Source: Actinopolyspora xinjiangensis | Lineage (GTDB): Bacteria; Actinomycetota; Actinomycetes; Mycobacteriales; Pseudonocardiaceae | NCBI RefSeq assembly: GCF_900104475.1 | Contig: NZ_FNJR01000010.1 | Location: forward strand, 1-64,000 | Reading direction: 5' to 3' | Length of the DNA: 64,000 bases | Part shown: positions 1 through 7,690 of the stretch, piece by piece | How positions within the stretch are numbered: position 1 is the stretch's first letter | Layout: every line of letters begins with the position of its first letter | Notes under the pieces: model-generated | What the model was told of the DNA's origin: nothing | What the model saw: the letters and a program-made list of their open reading frames with translations, nothing else | Database searches by the model: none | Program-made: the position numbers and the translations under genes

Positions 1-226
1 CTCTCGCCGAGCCCGAGCCGCACCCGGCACAGGCTCAGCACCCACGAGGCCGTGTACTCGCTCGGATGGCACTCGATGGCGTGCATCCGGGGCGACTGGC
101 CGTAGTAATAGTCGGCCTCGGTGGCGGCCAGCACCAGAAACACCGGGCTCCGCGGACACAACGGCCGCACTCACACCACCCCCACCGGGCGGGCAGAGTG
201 CGGCGAGTCGAGACGCGCAGCGACAC
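1..226 (-). pseudogene. Small gene at window edge, apparently frameshifted
   Basis: Two minus-strand frames join to make one plausible protein. A GTG at 226 preceded by GGAGG opens a frame reading RRTLPARWGWCECGRC; around position 145-155 it turns into nonsense-like sequence while the next frame becomes protein-like (FLVLAATEADYYYGQSPR, then an IECHPSEYTASW stretch) and runs off the left edge. The second frame alone could start at a GTG at 170 just after an in-frame stop. The simplest reading is one small Cys-rich protein with a one-base slip, either a real frameshift or a sequencing error. I do not recognise the family and the C-terminus lies outside the window. Its proximity to an HTH/DUF397 pair and CRISPR repeats suggests an accessory segment. 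Confidence 0.4.
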
Positions 227-327
227 GTCTCCTCCCAAGCGATAGCATCAACAACGCTCCACATCAGTAGTAACTGGCTGAGGGAGCCATCCCCGCGTGA
301 TGCTTGCCGGCGTACGCGGGAAAGGCT

Positions 328-359
328 GCTCGTCCGGTGGCACCCACCACCGGACGAGC
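328..359. other. Perfect 13-bp hairpin in gene-free region
   Basis: GCTCGTCCGGTGG and its exact reverse complement flank a 6-nt loop (CACCCA). There is no T-run after either arm, and no gene 3' end is next to it, so it is not a standard terminator of a visible gene. It lies in the roughly 520-bp gene-free stretch 227-749, in which I see no other coding region. Confidence 0.6.
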
Positions 360-599
360 GGTCACAACACCGATGACTCGACTTTCAGCTCACCGGTGCT
401 CTGCGAGTTCATCCCAGTAACGCAGCCACGTTTCTGAGCCGCGTGCACGTCATGTCGCATCGCTGCCCAGGTGGACAGATCCAGTAAGGGACACGAGGTT
501 CCACGAGCTGCGACCCACCCCTTTCTCACTCGATCCGAAGTAGACGAAGTTCGGTCCTCCGCTTACTGCATCGCAATAGGTAGCCATTCAATCTCTCGC

Positions 600-690
600 T
601 GTGTTCGATACAGTACAGTGTATACACTCAAGACGCCAAACTAACAAGACATACAACTAGGATTACGACTTATATATACTACGAATGGGC
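600..690 (+). promoter_or_regulatory. AT-rich promoter region with palindrome before HTH gene
   Basis: This stretch is conspicuously AT-rich compared with the surrounding DNA and contains the perfect palindrome AGTGTATACACT at 617-628 and a TATATATA tract near 671-678. It precedes the HTH regulator starting at 750 and could hold its promoter and an autoregulatory operator. This is inferred from position and symmetry only. Confidence 0.4.
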
Positions 691-749
691 GACAGTAGCT
701 GCTCCTCGACCGGGGTGTCCTGCTGTGATGCTCACCAGGAGGTAGACGC

Positions 750-1595
750 ATGGGTACTTCGGAACCGACGATGCATCGCATCCAGCTCGGCATGGAGCTG
801 GAACAGCTCCGCACACAGGCAGGTAGGGAGCGAGAAGAGGTGGCCGAGCGTCTCGGCTGGTACCCCACCAAGGTCGGCAAGGTGGAAACCGGAGCTGCCA
901 CACTCAGTGCGGCTGAAGTGGAGGTGCTTCTCGGCTACTTCGAGGCCGACGAGACCACGGCTGAGCGCGTGCGGCAGCTCGGCAAGGAAGCTCGCAGACG
1001 AGGCAGCTACGGCAAGGTGTCCGACTGGGCTCGAAGCTACGTCGGGATGGAAGCCGGCGCCTCCGAGATCCTGCTCTTCGCCGAGGAACTGATCCCCGGC
1101 CTGCTGCAGACCGAGGACTACGCGCGTGCGGTCGCGGAAGCTTCGGTTGTTACCAAACGAACCGACATTGATCAGCTCGTCAAACGACGTGTCGAACGCC
1201 GCGAGAAGCTCTACAGCGCGGCCCCGCCACGCTTGTCGGTCGTTCTCGGCGAAGCAGCGCTGAGACGTCGGATAGGCGGTGCCGAGGTCATGCACGAACA
1301 ACTGGACCTGCTCCGCGAGCTCGCCGAGCTCCAGCACGTGACGTTGCAGGTGTTGCCGTTCAGCACCGGTAGCCACGCCTCGCTCGGAACCTCGTTCACC
1401 ATCCTGCGGCTGCACAACAACCGCAAGCACACGGTCTATGTCGAAGACATCACAAGCGCGGACTACCTGGATCGACCGCACCACCTCGAGACGTATAACC
1501 TGGTTTACGAGCGGCTACGGATGGACGCGCTCGGCCTGCACGAGTCCCAATCCGTGCTGCGACAGACCATGAACGACCTTGGCGCTGGAGGGTGA
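750..1595 (+). CDS. Scr1-family helix-turn-helix transcriptional regulator (DUF5753)
   Basis: The 281-residue protein has an N-terminal XRE-type helix-turn-helix at about residues 10-65 (AEVEERLGW-like segment with TKVGKVETG recognition helix) followed by a long DUF5753 region with the typical LIPGLLQTEDYARA motif and a C-terminal LLRELAELQHVTLQVLPF segment. Such proteins are the regulator half of WhiJ/AbaA-type clusters abundant in Streptomyces and relatives, where they are paired with a small DUF397 protein, as here. The ATG at 750 follows a strong AGGAGG. The DUF397 gene starts 4 nt after the stop, so the two are almost certainly cotranscribed. The likely role is developmental or toxin-antitoxin-like control; the target cannot be read from the sequence. 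Confidence 0.9.
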   Translation: MGTSEPTMHRIQLGMELEQLRTQAGREREEVAERLGWYPTKVGKVETGAATLSAAEVEVLLGYFEADETTAERVRQLGKEARRRGSYGKVSDWARSYVGMEAGASEILLFAEELIPGLLQTEDYARAVAEASVVTKRTDIDQLVKRRVERREKLYSAAPPRLSVVLGEAALRRRIGGAEVMHEQLDLLRELAELQHVTLQVLPFSTGSHASLGTSFTILRLHNNRKHTVYVEDITSADYLDRPHHLETYNLVYERLRMDALGLHESQSVLRQTMNDLGAGG

Positions 1596-1599
1596 CGGG

Positions 1600-1803
1600 A
1601 TGACCCCCAACCTCACCGAGGCGCGGTGGCGCAAATCCACCCGCAGCAACGGCAGCGGTGCGTGCGTTGACGTGGGGATCGCGCCTTCCGCCGCTGGAGT
1701 CCGTGACACGAAACTGGGTAAGGAAAGCCCCACTCTCGCGTTCACACGTTCGCAGTGGGGTTCCTTCCTCGACGCGCTCAAGAACGACCGTCTCGACGAC
1801 TGA
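1600..1803 (+). CDS. DUF397 domain protein, partner of the upstream regulator
   Basis: A 67-residue protein with the DUF397 signature: ARWRKSTRSNGSGACVDV near the N-terminus, a VRDTK segment in the middle and a TRSQWGSFLDALK C-terminus. The ATG at 1600 is chosen because GGAGG at 1587-1591 sits at the right distance and overlaps the end of the HTH gene. DUF397 proteins accompany Scr1/WhiJ-type regulators and in Streptomyces such pairs affect development; direct binding of the small protein to the regulator is the accepted model for some pairs. A terminator follows directly. Confidence 0.9.
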   Translation: MTPNLTEARWRKSTRSNGSGACVDVGIAPSAAGVRDTKLGKESPTLAFTRSQWGSFLDALKNDRLDD

Positions 1804-1815
1804 CCCTGCCTCGTG

Positions 1816-1850
1816 AAGTCCCGCTCGGCGTGCCGTCGGGCGGGACTTTT
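1816..1850 (+). terminator. Intrinsic terminator of the HTH-DUF397 operon
   Basis: AAGTCCCGC at 1816-1824 pairs exactly with GCGGGACTT at 1840-1848; the enclosed CGGC/GCCG can extend the hairpin and a T-run (TTTT) closes it. It begins 13 nt after the DUF397 stop. Confidence 0.75.
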
Positions 1851-1986
1851 CGTATCTCTGGCTACGATGGCTCCTGACCGGAACCGGTCGAGAGGTGCTG
1901 ATCCCACGGTCGAGGTGTGGTGTTCCGATGTCGCGGCGGTGGTGTGAAAACGTGCAGCGGCGGTTGTAACGTCGCAGGTCGCAGAG

Positions 1987-2076
1987 GTGCTCTCCACGTG
2001 TGTGGAGGTGGACCGATCGGGTCCTCAGCGATCTCCTGCGCCTGGCGGTGCTCTCCACGTGCGTGGAGGTGGACCG
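1987..2076. CRISPR. Two-repeat CRISPR remnant, type I-E-like, no cas genes
   Basis: Two 29-bp repeats at 1987-2015 and 2048-2076 differ at one base (CACGTGTGTGG versus CACGTGCGTGG). Each begins GTGCTCTCCACG and ends GGAGGTGGACCG, with the CTCCACG/CGTGGAG stem of actinobacterial I-E repeats. The single spacer 2016-2047 is exactly 32 bp, giving the 61-bp period of type I-E arrays. Flanking DNA has only weak resemblance (for example GTGCTG at 1895 followed by CCCACG and GAGGTGTGG), possibly decayed repeats out of phase. No cas gene lies within the window, so this is an orphan or decaying array, or an outlier of an array elsewhere. Confidence 0.65.
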
Positions 2077-2234
2077 GCCGCACCTCTGCCCACCGACGCG
2101 CTGCGGGGTACGACCGTTCATCGGTGCGACCACCACGCCCCGCAGCTCGGGCCGTGCCGGGTTCCCCGCGTTTCGGGAATGCGTAAACGAGTGTTGGGCA
2201 TTCGTTAATTCGGCGTGAGTGGTTCTCGTTCCCA

Positions 2235-2774
2235 GTGGTGAAGCAGGCTGTGCGCACCTGTTCGCCGGGATCGGGACCGGGAGCCCTTTTCGTGTACGAC
2301 GATCCGGATCGTGCCGTGGTGCTGGGTTGGAGCGGCACCCTCGTCGAGTGCCACCGTGGCGGCGCCCGGCTCTTCCCGGGCGCGGATGCCGCGCTCTCGG
2401 GCGCCCGCCTCGCCTCGATTCCGGTGATCGTGCTCACCGCACACAAGCTGGAGGAGGTCGCCGCGCACGCGCGTCGGCTGCGCGTCGCGGACCGGTTGTC
2501 CATCGTGATCGCGGGGGACCGCGATCCGGTGGCCGAACTCGCGGCGCTGCGGGCGGAGTACACCCGGCTGGCCTTCGTGGGAAGCACGCGGGCCGAGATC
2601 ACCCACGCGCACCGCGCCGGAGTGCTCGCCTTCGGGTTCTCGGGCGGCGGCTGCTCGGGCAAATCGCTGCGCGCGGCCGGGGCGGAGTCGGTACTGTCCA
2701 AGCTGGACCGATCCTTGGCGCTGCGGGTCACCGAACAGCGGTTGTTCAGCGCTTCGGGCAGCGACGCGAGCTAG
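2235..2774 (+). CDS. HAD-superfamily-like protein lacking the catalytic aspartates
   Basis: The 179-residue protein has the layout of a small HAD phosphatase: a hydrophobic strand ending at residues 31-35 where DxDGT should be, a middle IPVIVLTAHK strand (motif II area), and a C-terminal AFVGSTRAEITHAHRAG stretch matching the motif IV region, then an AGAESVLSKL end. Motif I reads GWSGT, so both the nucleophile and the acid/base aspartate are absent, and the motif IV GDxxxD is GSTRAE. Catalysis by the HAD mechanism is therefore unlikely; a binding or regulatory role is possible. GTG at 2235 or 2238 is the start, without a strong ribosome binding site; a later GTG at 2292 is an alternative. It stands alone between the CRISPR remnant and the pst operon. 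Confidence 0.6.
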   Translation: MVKQAVRTCSPGSGPGALFVYDDPDRAVVLGWSGTLVECHRGGARLFPGADAALSGARLASIPVIVLTAHKLEEVAAHARRLRVADRLSIVIAGDRDPVAELAALRAEYTRLAFVGSTRAEITHAHRAGVLAFGFSGGGCSGKSLRAAGAESVLSKLDRSLALRVTEQRLFSASGSDAS

Positions 2775-3300
2775 GAGCGCCTCGCCTCGGCATCAAGCGA
2801 ATGCTTCCGGTCGGATCCCCCGCGCTGTGGGCCGCCTGGCCACGACTCCGGTGATCCCCGCACCGCGGGACTCCCACGGGCGACTCCTCACCGGGGCGCG
2901 TTCCGCGCCCCACCTTCCCGGCTCCTGCCGGAAAGCCGAACCGGACCGGTTTCTGCGGAAACGATTCTCCGCCCGATCCGTACCCGGGCCGATTCGTACC
3001 CCGGGATGCGCGTTCACCGACATTCGATTACACTTCGTGTCGCGGTGAAAACACGGTGTTCCCGAGGAACACCACCGCCCCGAGGGCGAACAGGCGACGG
3101 ATCGGACTCGGGGCCAGCGAAGTGTCCACTTCGTCGTGATTTCGTGATTCCCGCGTGACGAGTGATTCCTGTGGTTTCCTATTCCACTGCTGTTCATCTG
3201 TGTTGGTTCGACACGTCACCTTTCCGCCCTAGTGTCACTGTCGCCAGTGCAGAAGACGGCCGGTACCCATCGGCCGCAGCAGCGTGAAAAGGGGCTACCT
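2775..3300. other. Gene-free region upstream of pstS
   Basis: About 525 bp without a convincing gene. It must carry the pst promoter and contains the candidate PHO box described separately. Small frames on both strands here have no ribosome binding sites or recognisable features. Confidence 0.6.
3012..3043 (+). promoter_or_regulatory. Candidate PHO box upstream of pstSCAB
   Basis: Three imperfect units beginning GTTCACC, ATTCGAT and CTTCGTG start at 3012, 3022 and 3033, i.e. 10-11 bp apart. In Streptomyces, PhoP binds 11-bp direct repeats with consensus close to GTTCACC upstream of pstS. Only the first unit matches well, so the call is tentative. Confidence 0.35.
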
Positions 3301-4395
3301 GTGCAGCGCAGTATTGTCAGACGTACTGCCGCCGGTGCGGCGGCAGCGGCGCTGACCCTGGTTCTCGGAGCGTGCGGCGCCGCCAACGAGTCCTCGGGCA
3401 GTGCGGACGAGGGTTCGGGACTCTCCGGGACGCTCGACGGTGCGGGCGCCAGCTCCCAGGAGGCCGCACAGCAAGCCTGGCGCGCGGCCTTCTCCGAGAA
3501 GCACCCGGACGTCACGGTCAACTACTCCCCGATCGGTTCCGGTGGTGGCCGGGAACGCTTCGTCAACGGGGCGAGCGACTTCGGTGGCACCGACGCCGCC
3601 CTGGAGGGCGAGGAGCTCAAGGCCGCCAAGGAGCGCTGCGGCTCGCTCGTCGAGGTACCGGTCTACGTCTCCCCGGTCGCCGTGGCGTTCAACCTCGACG
3701 GTGTCGACGAGCTGAAGCTGACCCCCCAGACGATCGCCGGGATCTTCAACCAGGAGATCACCAACTGGGACGCCGAGGCGATCAAGCGGAGCAACCCCGA
3801 CGTCGACCTCCCGAGCACGCCCATCACGCCGGTGAACCGCTCCGACGAGTCGGGCACGACCGAGAACTTCGTGGACTACCTGTCCACCGCCGCACCGGAC
3901 GCATGGCCGCACGAGGTCAGCGGCAACTGGCCGGTTTCCGGCGGAGAGGCCGCCAAGGGAACCTCCGGCGTGAAGAGCGCCATCAACGCGGGCAACGGCA
4001 CCATCGGCTACCTCGACGCCAGCCAGGCTGGTGACCTGGGCACGGTCGCGGTCGGCGTCGGTGACGAGTTCGTCTCCTACTCGCCCGAGGCCGCCGCCAA
4101 GGTGGTGGAGGTCTCCGAGCGCAAGGAGGGCCAGGGCGAGCACGTGTTCGCCTACGACCTCGCGCGGGACACCACCGAGTCCGGCACCTACCCCATCGTG
4201 TTGGTCTCCTACGGCATGGCCTGCGGTAGTTACGACGACGCCGAGACCGGCGAACTGGTCCGCTCCTACTTCCAGTACCTCCTCAGCGAGGAGGGCCAGC
4301 AGGCGGCGGCCGACGCCGCGGGCTCGGCTCCGATCTCCGACGGGCTGCGCCAGAAGCTGCAGCCGGCCGTCGAGGCCATCGGGGCGAGCAGCTGA
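3301..4395 (+). CDS. pstS: Phosphate ABC transporter substrate-binding lipoprotein PstS
   Basis: High-affinity phosphate-binding lipoprotein that delivers phosphate to PstCAB at the outer face of the membrane. The start is the GTG at 3301, 6-9 nt after AAAGGGG; the longer upstream reading lacks a signal sequence at its N-terminus. From that GTG there are basic residues, a hydrophobic segment and the lipobox VLGAC with Cys25 as the lipidation site. The mature protein carries phosphate-binding motifs: GAGASSQEAAQQAW near the N-terminus, GSGGGRERF, FGGTDA, and NRSDESGTTENF. 364 residues is normal for the family. It is the first gene of pstS-pstC-pstA-pstB; a 259-nt gap to pstC suggests possible processing or differential expression within the operon, as is common for an abundant binding protein. 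Confidence 0.95.
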   Translation: MQRSIVRRTAAGAAAAALTLVLGACGAANESSGSADEGSGLSGTLDGAGASSQEAAQQAWRAAFSEKHPDVTVNYSPIGSGGGRERFVNGASDFGGTDAALEGEELKAAKERCGSLVEVPVYVSPVAVAFNLDGVDELKLTPQTIAGIFNQEITNWDAEAIKRSNPDVDLPSTPITPVNRSDESGTTENFVDYLSTAAPDAWPHEVSGNWPVSGGEAAKGTSGVKSAINAGNGTIGYLDASQAGDLGTVAVGVGDEFVSYSPEAAAKVVEVSERKEGQGEHVFAYDLARDTTESGTYPIVLVSYGMACGSYDDAETGELVRSYFQYLLSEEGQQAAADAAGSAPISDGLRQKLQPAVEAIGASS

Positions 4396-4654
4396 ACCAC
4401 GACGCCAACCACGGTTCCGGGGGAGCACCGCGAGGGTGACCCCGGAACCCAGGTCGTTGGCCATCCAGGAGTCTCGGCCCGATCGCGCGGCGGTGTCGCC
4501 GATAGCCCCGCCGACTCCCGCGCGCCGGGCGGGGCGGTTCGGCGCCGGGCGTCTCGGAAACCCTCTCCGCCCTGGTGATCGGACCGAGAGTCCCGAAGAG
4601 CCGTAGCGGTTCTCCGGTTCCCGTACGACAGGCCGACCCCCGAAGGGATCGCTC

Positions 4655-5602
4655 GTGAGTAATACCGGGCAAGGCGCCACGACCGCCCGTCGAGCACGTA
4701 AGCGCCCCGCCGACCAGGCGTTTCGCGGGACAACCACCGGAGCGGGTGTGCTGATCCTGGTGGTGCTGGCGGGCGTCGCCGCGTTCCTGCTGGTCGAGGC
4801 GTGGCCCTCCTTCGTGGCCCCCGCCGAGGAGATCCCCGGCGAAGGGGGACTCGTCCTCTACATCTGGCCCCTGGTGTTCGGCACCCTGCTGTCCGCCGTG
4901 CTGGCGCTGGTGATCGCCGCCCCGCTCGCGGTGCTCATCGCGCTGTTCATCACCCACTACGCACCGCGCAAGCTCGCCCAGCTCCTGGGCTACGTCGTCG
5001 ACCTGCTCGCCGCCGTGCCGAGCATCATCTACGGGCTGTGGGGATTCACCGTGCTGGCACCGGCCACTCGGGGACCGGCCGAATGGCTCTCCGAGAACCT
5101 CGGGTTCATCCCGCTGTTCGCCGGACCGCCCTCGACCACGGGGCGGACCATGCTCACCGCTGGACTGGTGCTGGCGGTGATGATCCTGCCCATCATCACC
5201 GCCGTGATCCGCGAGGCGTTCCTGCAGACGCCCAAGCTGCACGAGGAGGCATCGCTGGCGCTGGGAGCCACCCGACTGGAGATGATCCGCCTGGCGGTCC
5301 TGCCGTTCGGCTCCTCCAGCATCATCAGCGGTTCCATGCTGGGCCTGGGGCGCGCACTGGGGGAGACGATGGCCGTCGCGATCGTGCTCTCGGCCTCGGG
5401 CGGAGTCACGTTCAACCTGATCAGTTCCGGGAACCCGGCGACCATCGCGGCCAACATCGCACTGGAGTTCCCCGAGTCCTCGGGTGTCGCCATCGACACC
5501 CTCATCGCGTCCGGCCTGGTGCTGTTCGCCATCACGCTGGTCGTGAACATGATCGCCCGCGCGGTCATCAACCGTCGCACCGACTTCTCCGGAGCCAGTT
5601 GA
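4655..5602 (+). CDS. pstC: Phosphate ABC transporter permease PstC
   Basis: A 315-residue inner-membrane permease with about six transmembrane segments. The binding-protein-dependent permease (EAA) loop is visible as [21 protein letters not shown] and ends near the [15 protein letters not shown] motif typical of PstC/PstA. GTG at 4655 follows AAGGGAT at suitable distance. Its stop overlaps the first base of pstA (TGATG at 5600-5604), so the two permease subunits are translationally coupled and probably form the heterodimeric pore. Confidence 0.95.
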   Translation: MSNTGQGATTARRARKRPADQAFRGTTTGAGVLILVVLAGVAAFLLVEAWPSFVAPAEEIPGEGGLVLYIWPLVFGTLLSAVLALVIAAPLAVLIALFITHYAPRKLAQLLGYVVDLLAAVPSIIYGLWGFTVLAPATRGPAEWLSENLGFIPLFAGPPSTTGRTMLTAGLVLAVMILPIITAVIREAFLQTPKLHEEASLALGATRLEMIRLAVLPFGSSSIISGSMLGLGRALGETMAVAIVLSASGGVTFNLISSGNPATIAANIALEFPESSGVAIDTLIASGLVLFAITLVVNMIARAVINRRTDFSGAS

Positions 5603-6690
5603 TGAGCACCACCACCTCTCCACCCCCGCCGACGGAAAGCGTCGAGCCGCCGCGAGAAACGAAGTCGCTGGTCCGCGGCACCTTACCGAGGTGGGCACCC
5701 TGGGGTGTCCTCGCCGCGGCGATCGTGATCTCGGCGCTGGCCGTTTCGCTGTTCGGGTTCGGCGTCGCACCGTTCGTGCTGCTGACCGCCGTGCTCCACA
5801 CCGCGGGGATCGCCGCGTGGTCGCGCTGGGTGGAAGGCGGCCGGAAGGCGGCCGACCGCTCGTTCACCGCCGTGGTCACCTCGGCGTTCCTGCTCGCGCT
5901 CACCCCGCTGATCTCCGTGGTCGTCACGGTGATCTCCAAGGGAATGGACCGCTTCGACGCCCGCTTCTTCACCTACTCGATGCGCGGAGTGGTCGGCGAG
6001 GGCGGCGGCGCCTACCACGCGATCATGGGGACGCTGATCACCAGTGGCCTCGCCGCGCTGATGTCGGTGCCGATCGGGCTGGCCACCGCGATCTACCTCG
6101 TGGAGTACGGCCAGGGCAAGCTCGCCCGCGCCATCACCTTCTTCGTCGACGTCATGACCGGCATCCCCTCCATCGTCGCGGGGCTGTTCGCCTACGCGCT
6201 GTTCGCGCTCGTGTTCGGGCCGGGAACGGTCAACGGCTTCGCCGGTGCGGTGGCGCTGAGCGTGCTGATGATCCCGATCGTGGTGCGCTCCAGCGAGGAG
6301 ATGCTCAAGATCGTCCCGGACGACCTGCGCGAGGCGGCGTTCGCGCTGGGCACTCCGAAGTGGAAGGTGATCCTGCGGGTCGTGCTGCCGACCGCGGTGG
6401 CGGGGATCAGCACCGGTGTCACGCTGGCCCTGGCCCGGGTCGTGGGGGAGACCGCCCCGCTGCTCATCGCCACCGGCGCCACCGGCAGCACCAACCTCAA
6501 CCCGTTCTCGGGGCAGATGGCGACCCTGTCGGTGTTCTCCTACTACGAGTACGCCAGCCCGGGGGTTCCGTTCGAGCCCTCCCTGGACCGCGCCTGGACG
6601 GCCGCGCTGACCCTCATGCTCATCGTGATGGTGCTCAACCTGGCCGCGCGGTCGATCTCGCTGTTGTTCGCACCGAAGGCCGGTCGCTGA
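5602..6690 (+). CDS. pstA: Phosphate ABC transporter permease PstA
   Basis: A 362-residue permease. A proline-rich cytoplasmic N-terminus of about 25 residues is followed by two or three hydrophobic segments not found in short PstA proteins, then the PstA core with [18 protein letters not shown], the [12 protein letters not shown] motif and the EAA loop [21 protein letters not shown], followed by [13 protein letters not shown]. The start ATG overlaps the pstC stop. Codon 28 is TTA (5683-5685), a rare leucine codon which in Streptomyces makes translation depend on the bldA tRNA; if the same holds here, phosphate uptake would be developmentally gated. Confidence 0.95.
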   Translation: MSTTTSPPPPTESVEPPRETKSLVRGTLPRWAPWGVLAAAIVISALAVSLFGFGVAPFVLLTAVLHTAGIAAWSRWVEGGRKAADRSFTAVVTSAFLLALTPLISVVVTVISKGMDRFDARFFTYSMRGVVGEGGGAYHAIMGTLITSGLAALMSVPIGLATAIYLVEYGQGKLARAITFFVDVMTGIPSIVAGLFAYALFALVFGPGTVNGFAGAVALSVLMIPIVVRSSEEMLKIVPDDLREAAFALGTPKWKVILRVVLPTAVAGISTGVTLALARVVGETAPLLIATGATGSTNLNPFSGQMATLSVFSYYEYASPGVPFEPSLDRAWTAALTLMLIVMVLNLAARSISLLFAPKAGR

Positions 6691-6779
6691 CGAGGTCTCG
6701 CCGCGCCGCGCGGAGGGCGCGGCCCGCCACGTGGCCGAGCACACCAGGACTCGAAAGCACTGATAGGAGCCAAGGGGCT

Positions 6780-7559
6780 ATGGCAAAACGCATCGACGTC
6801 AAGGATCTGGACATCTACTACGGCTCCTTCCGCGCGGTGCGCGACGTATCCATGACGATTCATCCGCGTGCGGTCACCGCCCTGATCGGTCCCTCGGGCT
6901 GCGGCAAGTCGACCTACCTGCGGGCGCTCAACCGGATGCACGAGCTGATCCCCTCGGCCAGGGTGGAGGGCGAGGTCGTCATGGACGACCAGGACCTCTA
7001 CGCGCCGGGGATGGACCCGGTCGACGTGCGAAAGCACATCGGCATGGTGTTCCAGCGCCCGAACCCGTTCCCGACGATGTCGATCTACGACAACGTCGCG
7101 GCGGGGCTGCGGCTCAACCACAAGCGGATGCGCAAGTCCGAGATGGACGACGTGGTGGAGGAATCGCTGCGCGGCGCCAACCTCTGGGAAGAGGTCAAGG
7201 ACCGGCTGCGCAAACCAGGCTCCGGCCTGTCCGGCGGGCAGCAGCAGCGGCTGTGCATCGCCCGCGCCATCGCGGTCCGGCCGGACGTGCTGCTGATGGA
7301 CGAGCCCTGCTCGGCGCTGGACCCGATCTCCACGCACGCGGTGGAGGACCTGATGGCCCAGCTCAAGGAGAACTACACGATCGTCATCGTCACGCACAAC
7401 ATGCAGCAGGCCGCCCGGGTCAGCAACTACACCGGTTTCTTCAACATCGCCGGTACCGGACAGCCCGGGGAGCTGGTGGAGCTCGACGAGACCCCGACCA
7501 TCTTCTCCACGCCGACCCACTCGGCCACCGAGGAGTACATCTCCGGCCGGTTCGGCTGA
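6780..7559 (+). CDS. pstB: Phosphate ABC transporter ATPase PstB
   Basis: The 259-residue ATPase energises phosphate import through PstCA. It has Walker [10 protein letters not shown] at residues 37-45, a Q-loop in [11 protein letters not shown], the signature LSGGQQQR from residue 150, Walker B VLLMDEP at 170-176, the D-loop SALD and the switch histidine in THNMQQAAR. The conserved FQRPNPFP segment and final ISGRFG are diagnostic for PstB. The ATG at 6780 follows AAGGGG. It closes the operon; no phoU is adjacent. It is convergent with the MFS gene at 7691. Confidence 0.96.
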   Translation: MAKRIDVKDLDIYYGSFRAVRDVSMTIHPRAVTALIGPSGCGKSTYLRALNRMHELIPSARVEGEVVMDDQDLYAPGMDPVDVRKHIGMVFQRPNPFPTMSIYDNVAAGLRLNHKRMRKSEMDDVVEESLRGANLWEEVKDRLRKPGSGLSGGQQQRLCIARAIAVRPDVLLMDEPCSALDPISTHAVEDLMAQLKENYTIVIVTHNMQQAARVSNYTGFFNIAGTGQPGELVELDETPTIFSTPTHSATEEYISGRFG

Positions 7560-7655
7560 GCGCCCTCCGGAGTCGGTTCGGATTCGGTCGGGCGGGAGTC
7601 CGGCCCCGCCGGTTGCCCACCCTCGTGAGGCCCGACGTCGAGCGACGAACCCGCC

Positions 7656-7683
7656 CCACCGGCCGCGCGTTCGCGGTCGGTGG
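7656..7683. terminator. Hairpin between convergent pstB and MFS genes
   Basis: CCACCGGCCGCG and CGCGGTCGGTGG form a 12-bp stem with one G-U pair around a CGTT loop. It sits in the convergent intergenic gap, 8 bp from the MFS stop. There is no T-run, as is common for actinobacterial terminators; it could act on both strands. Confidence 0.5.
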
Positions 7684-7690
7684 CGCGGGG

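Noticed and set aside
2077-2137. Third CRISPR repeat expected after a second 32-bp spacer
   Set aside because: The sequence from 2109 does not match the repeat beyond chance.
3192-3212. Second PHO-box-like pair GTTCATC/GTTCGAC upstream of pstS
   Set aside because: The 14-bp spacing does not fit the 11-bp repeat of PhoP sites.
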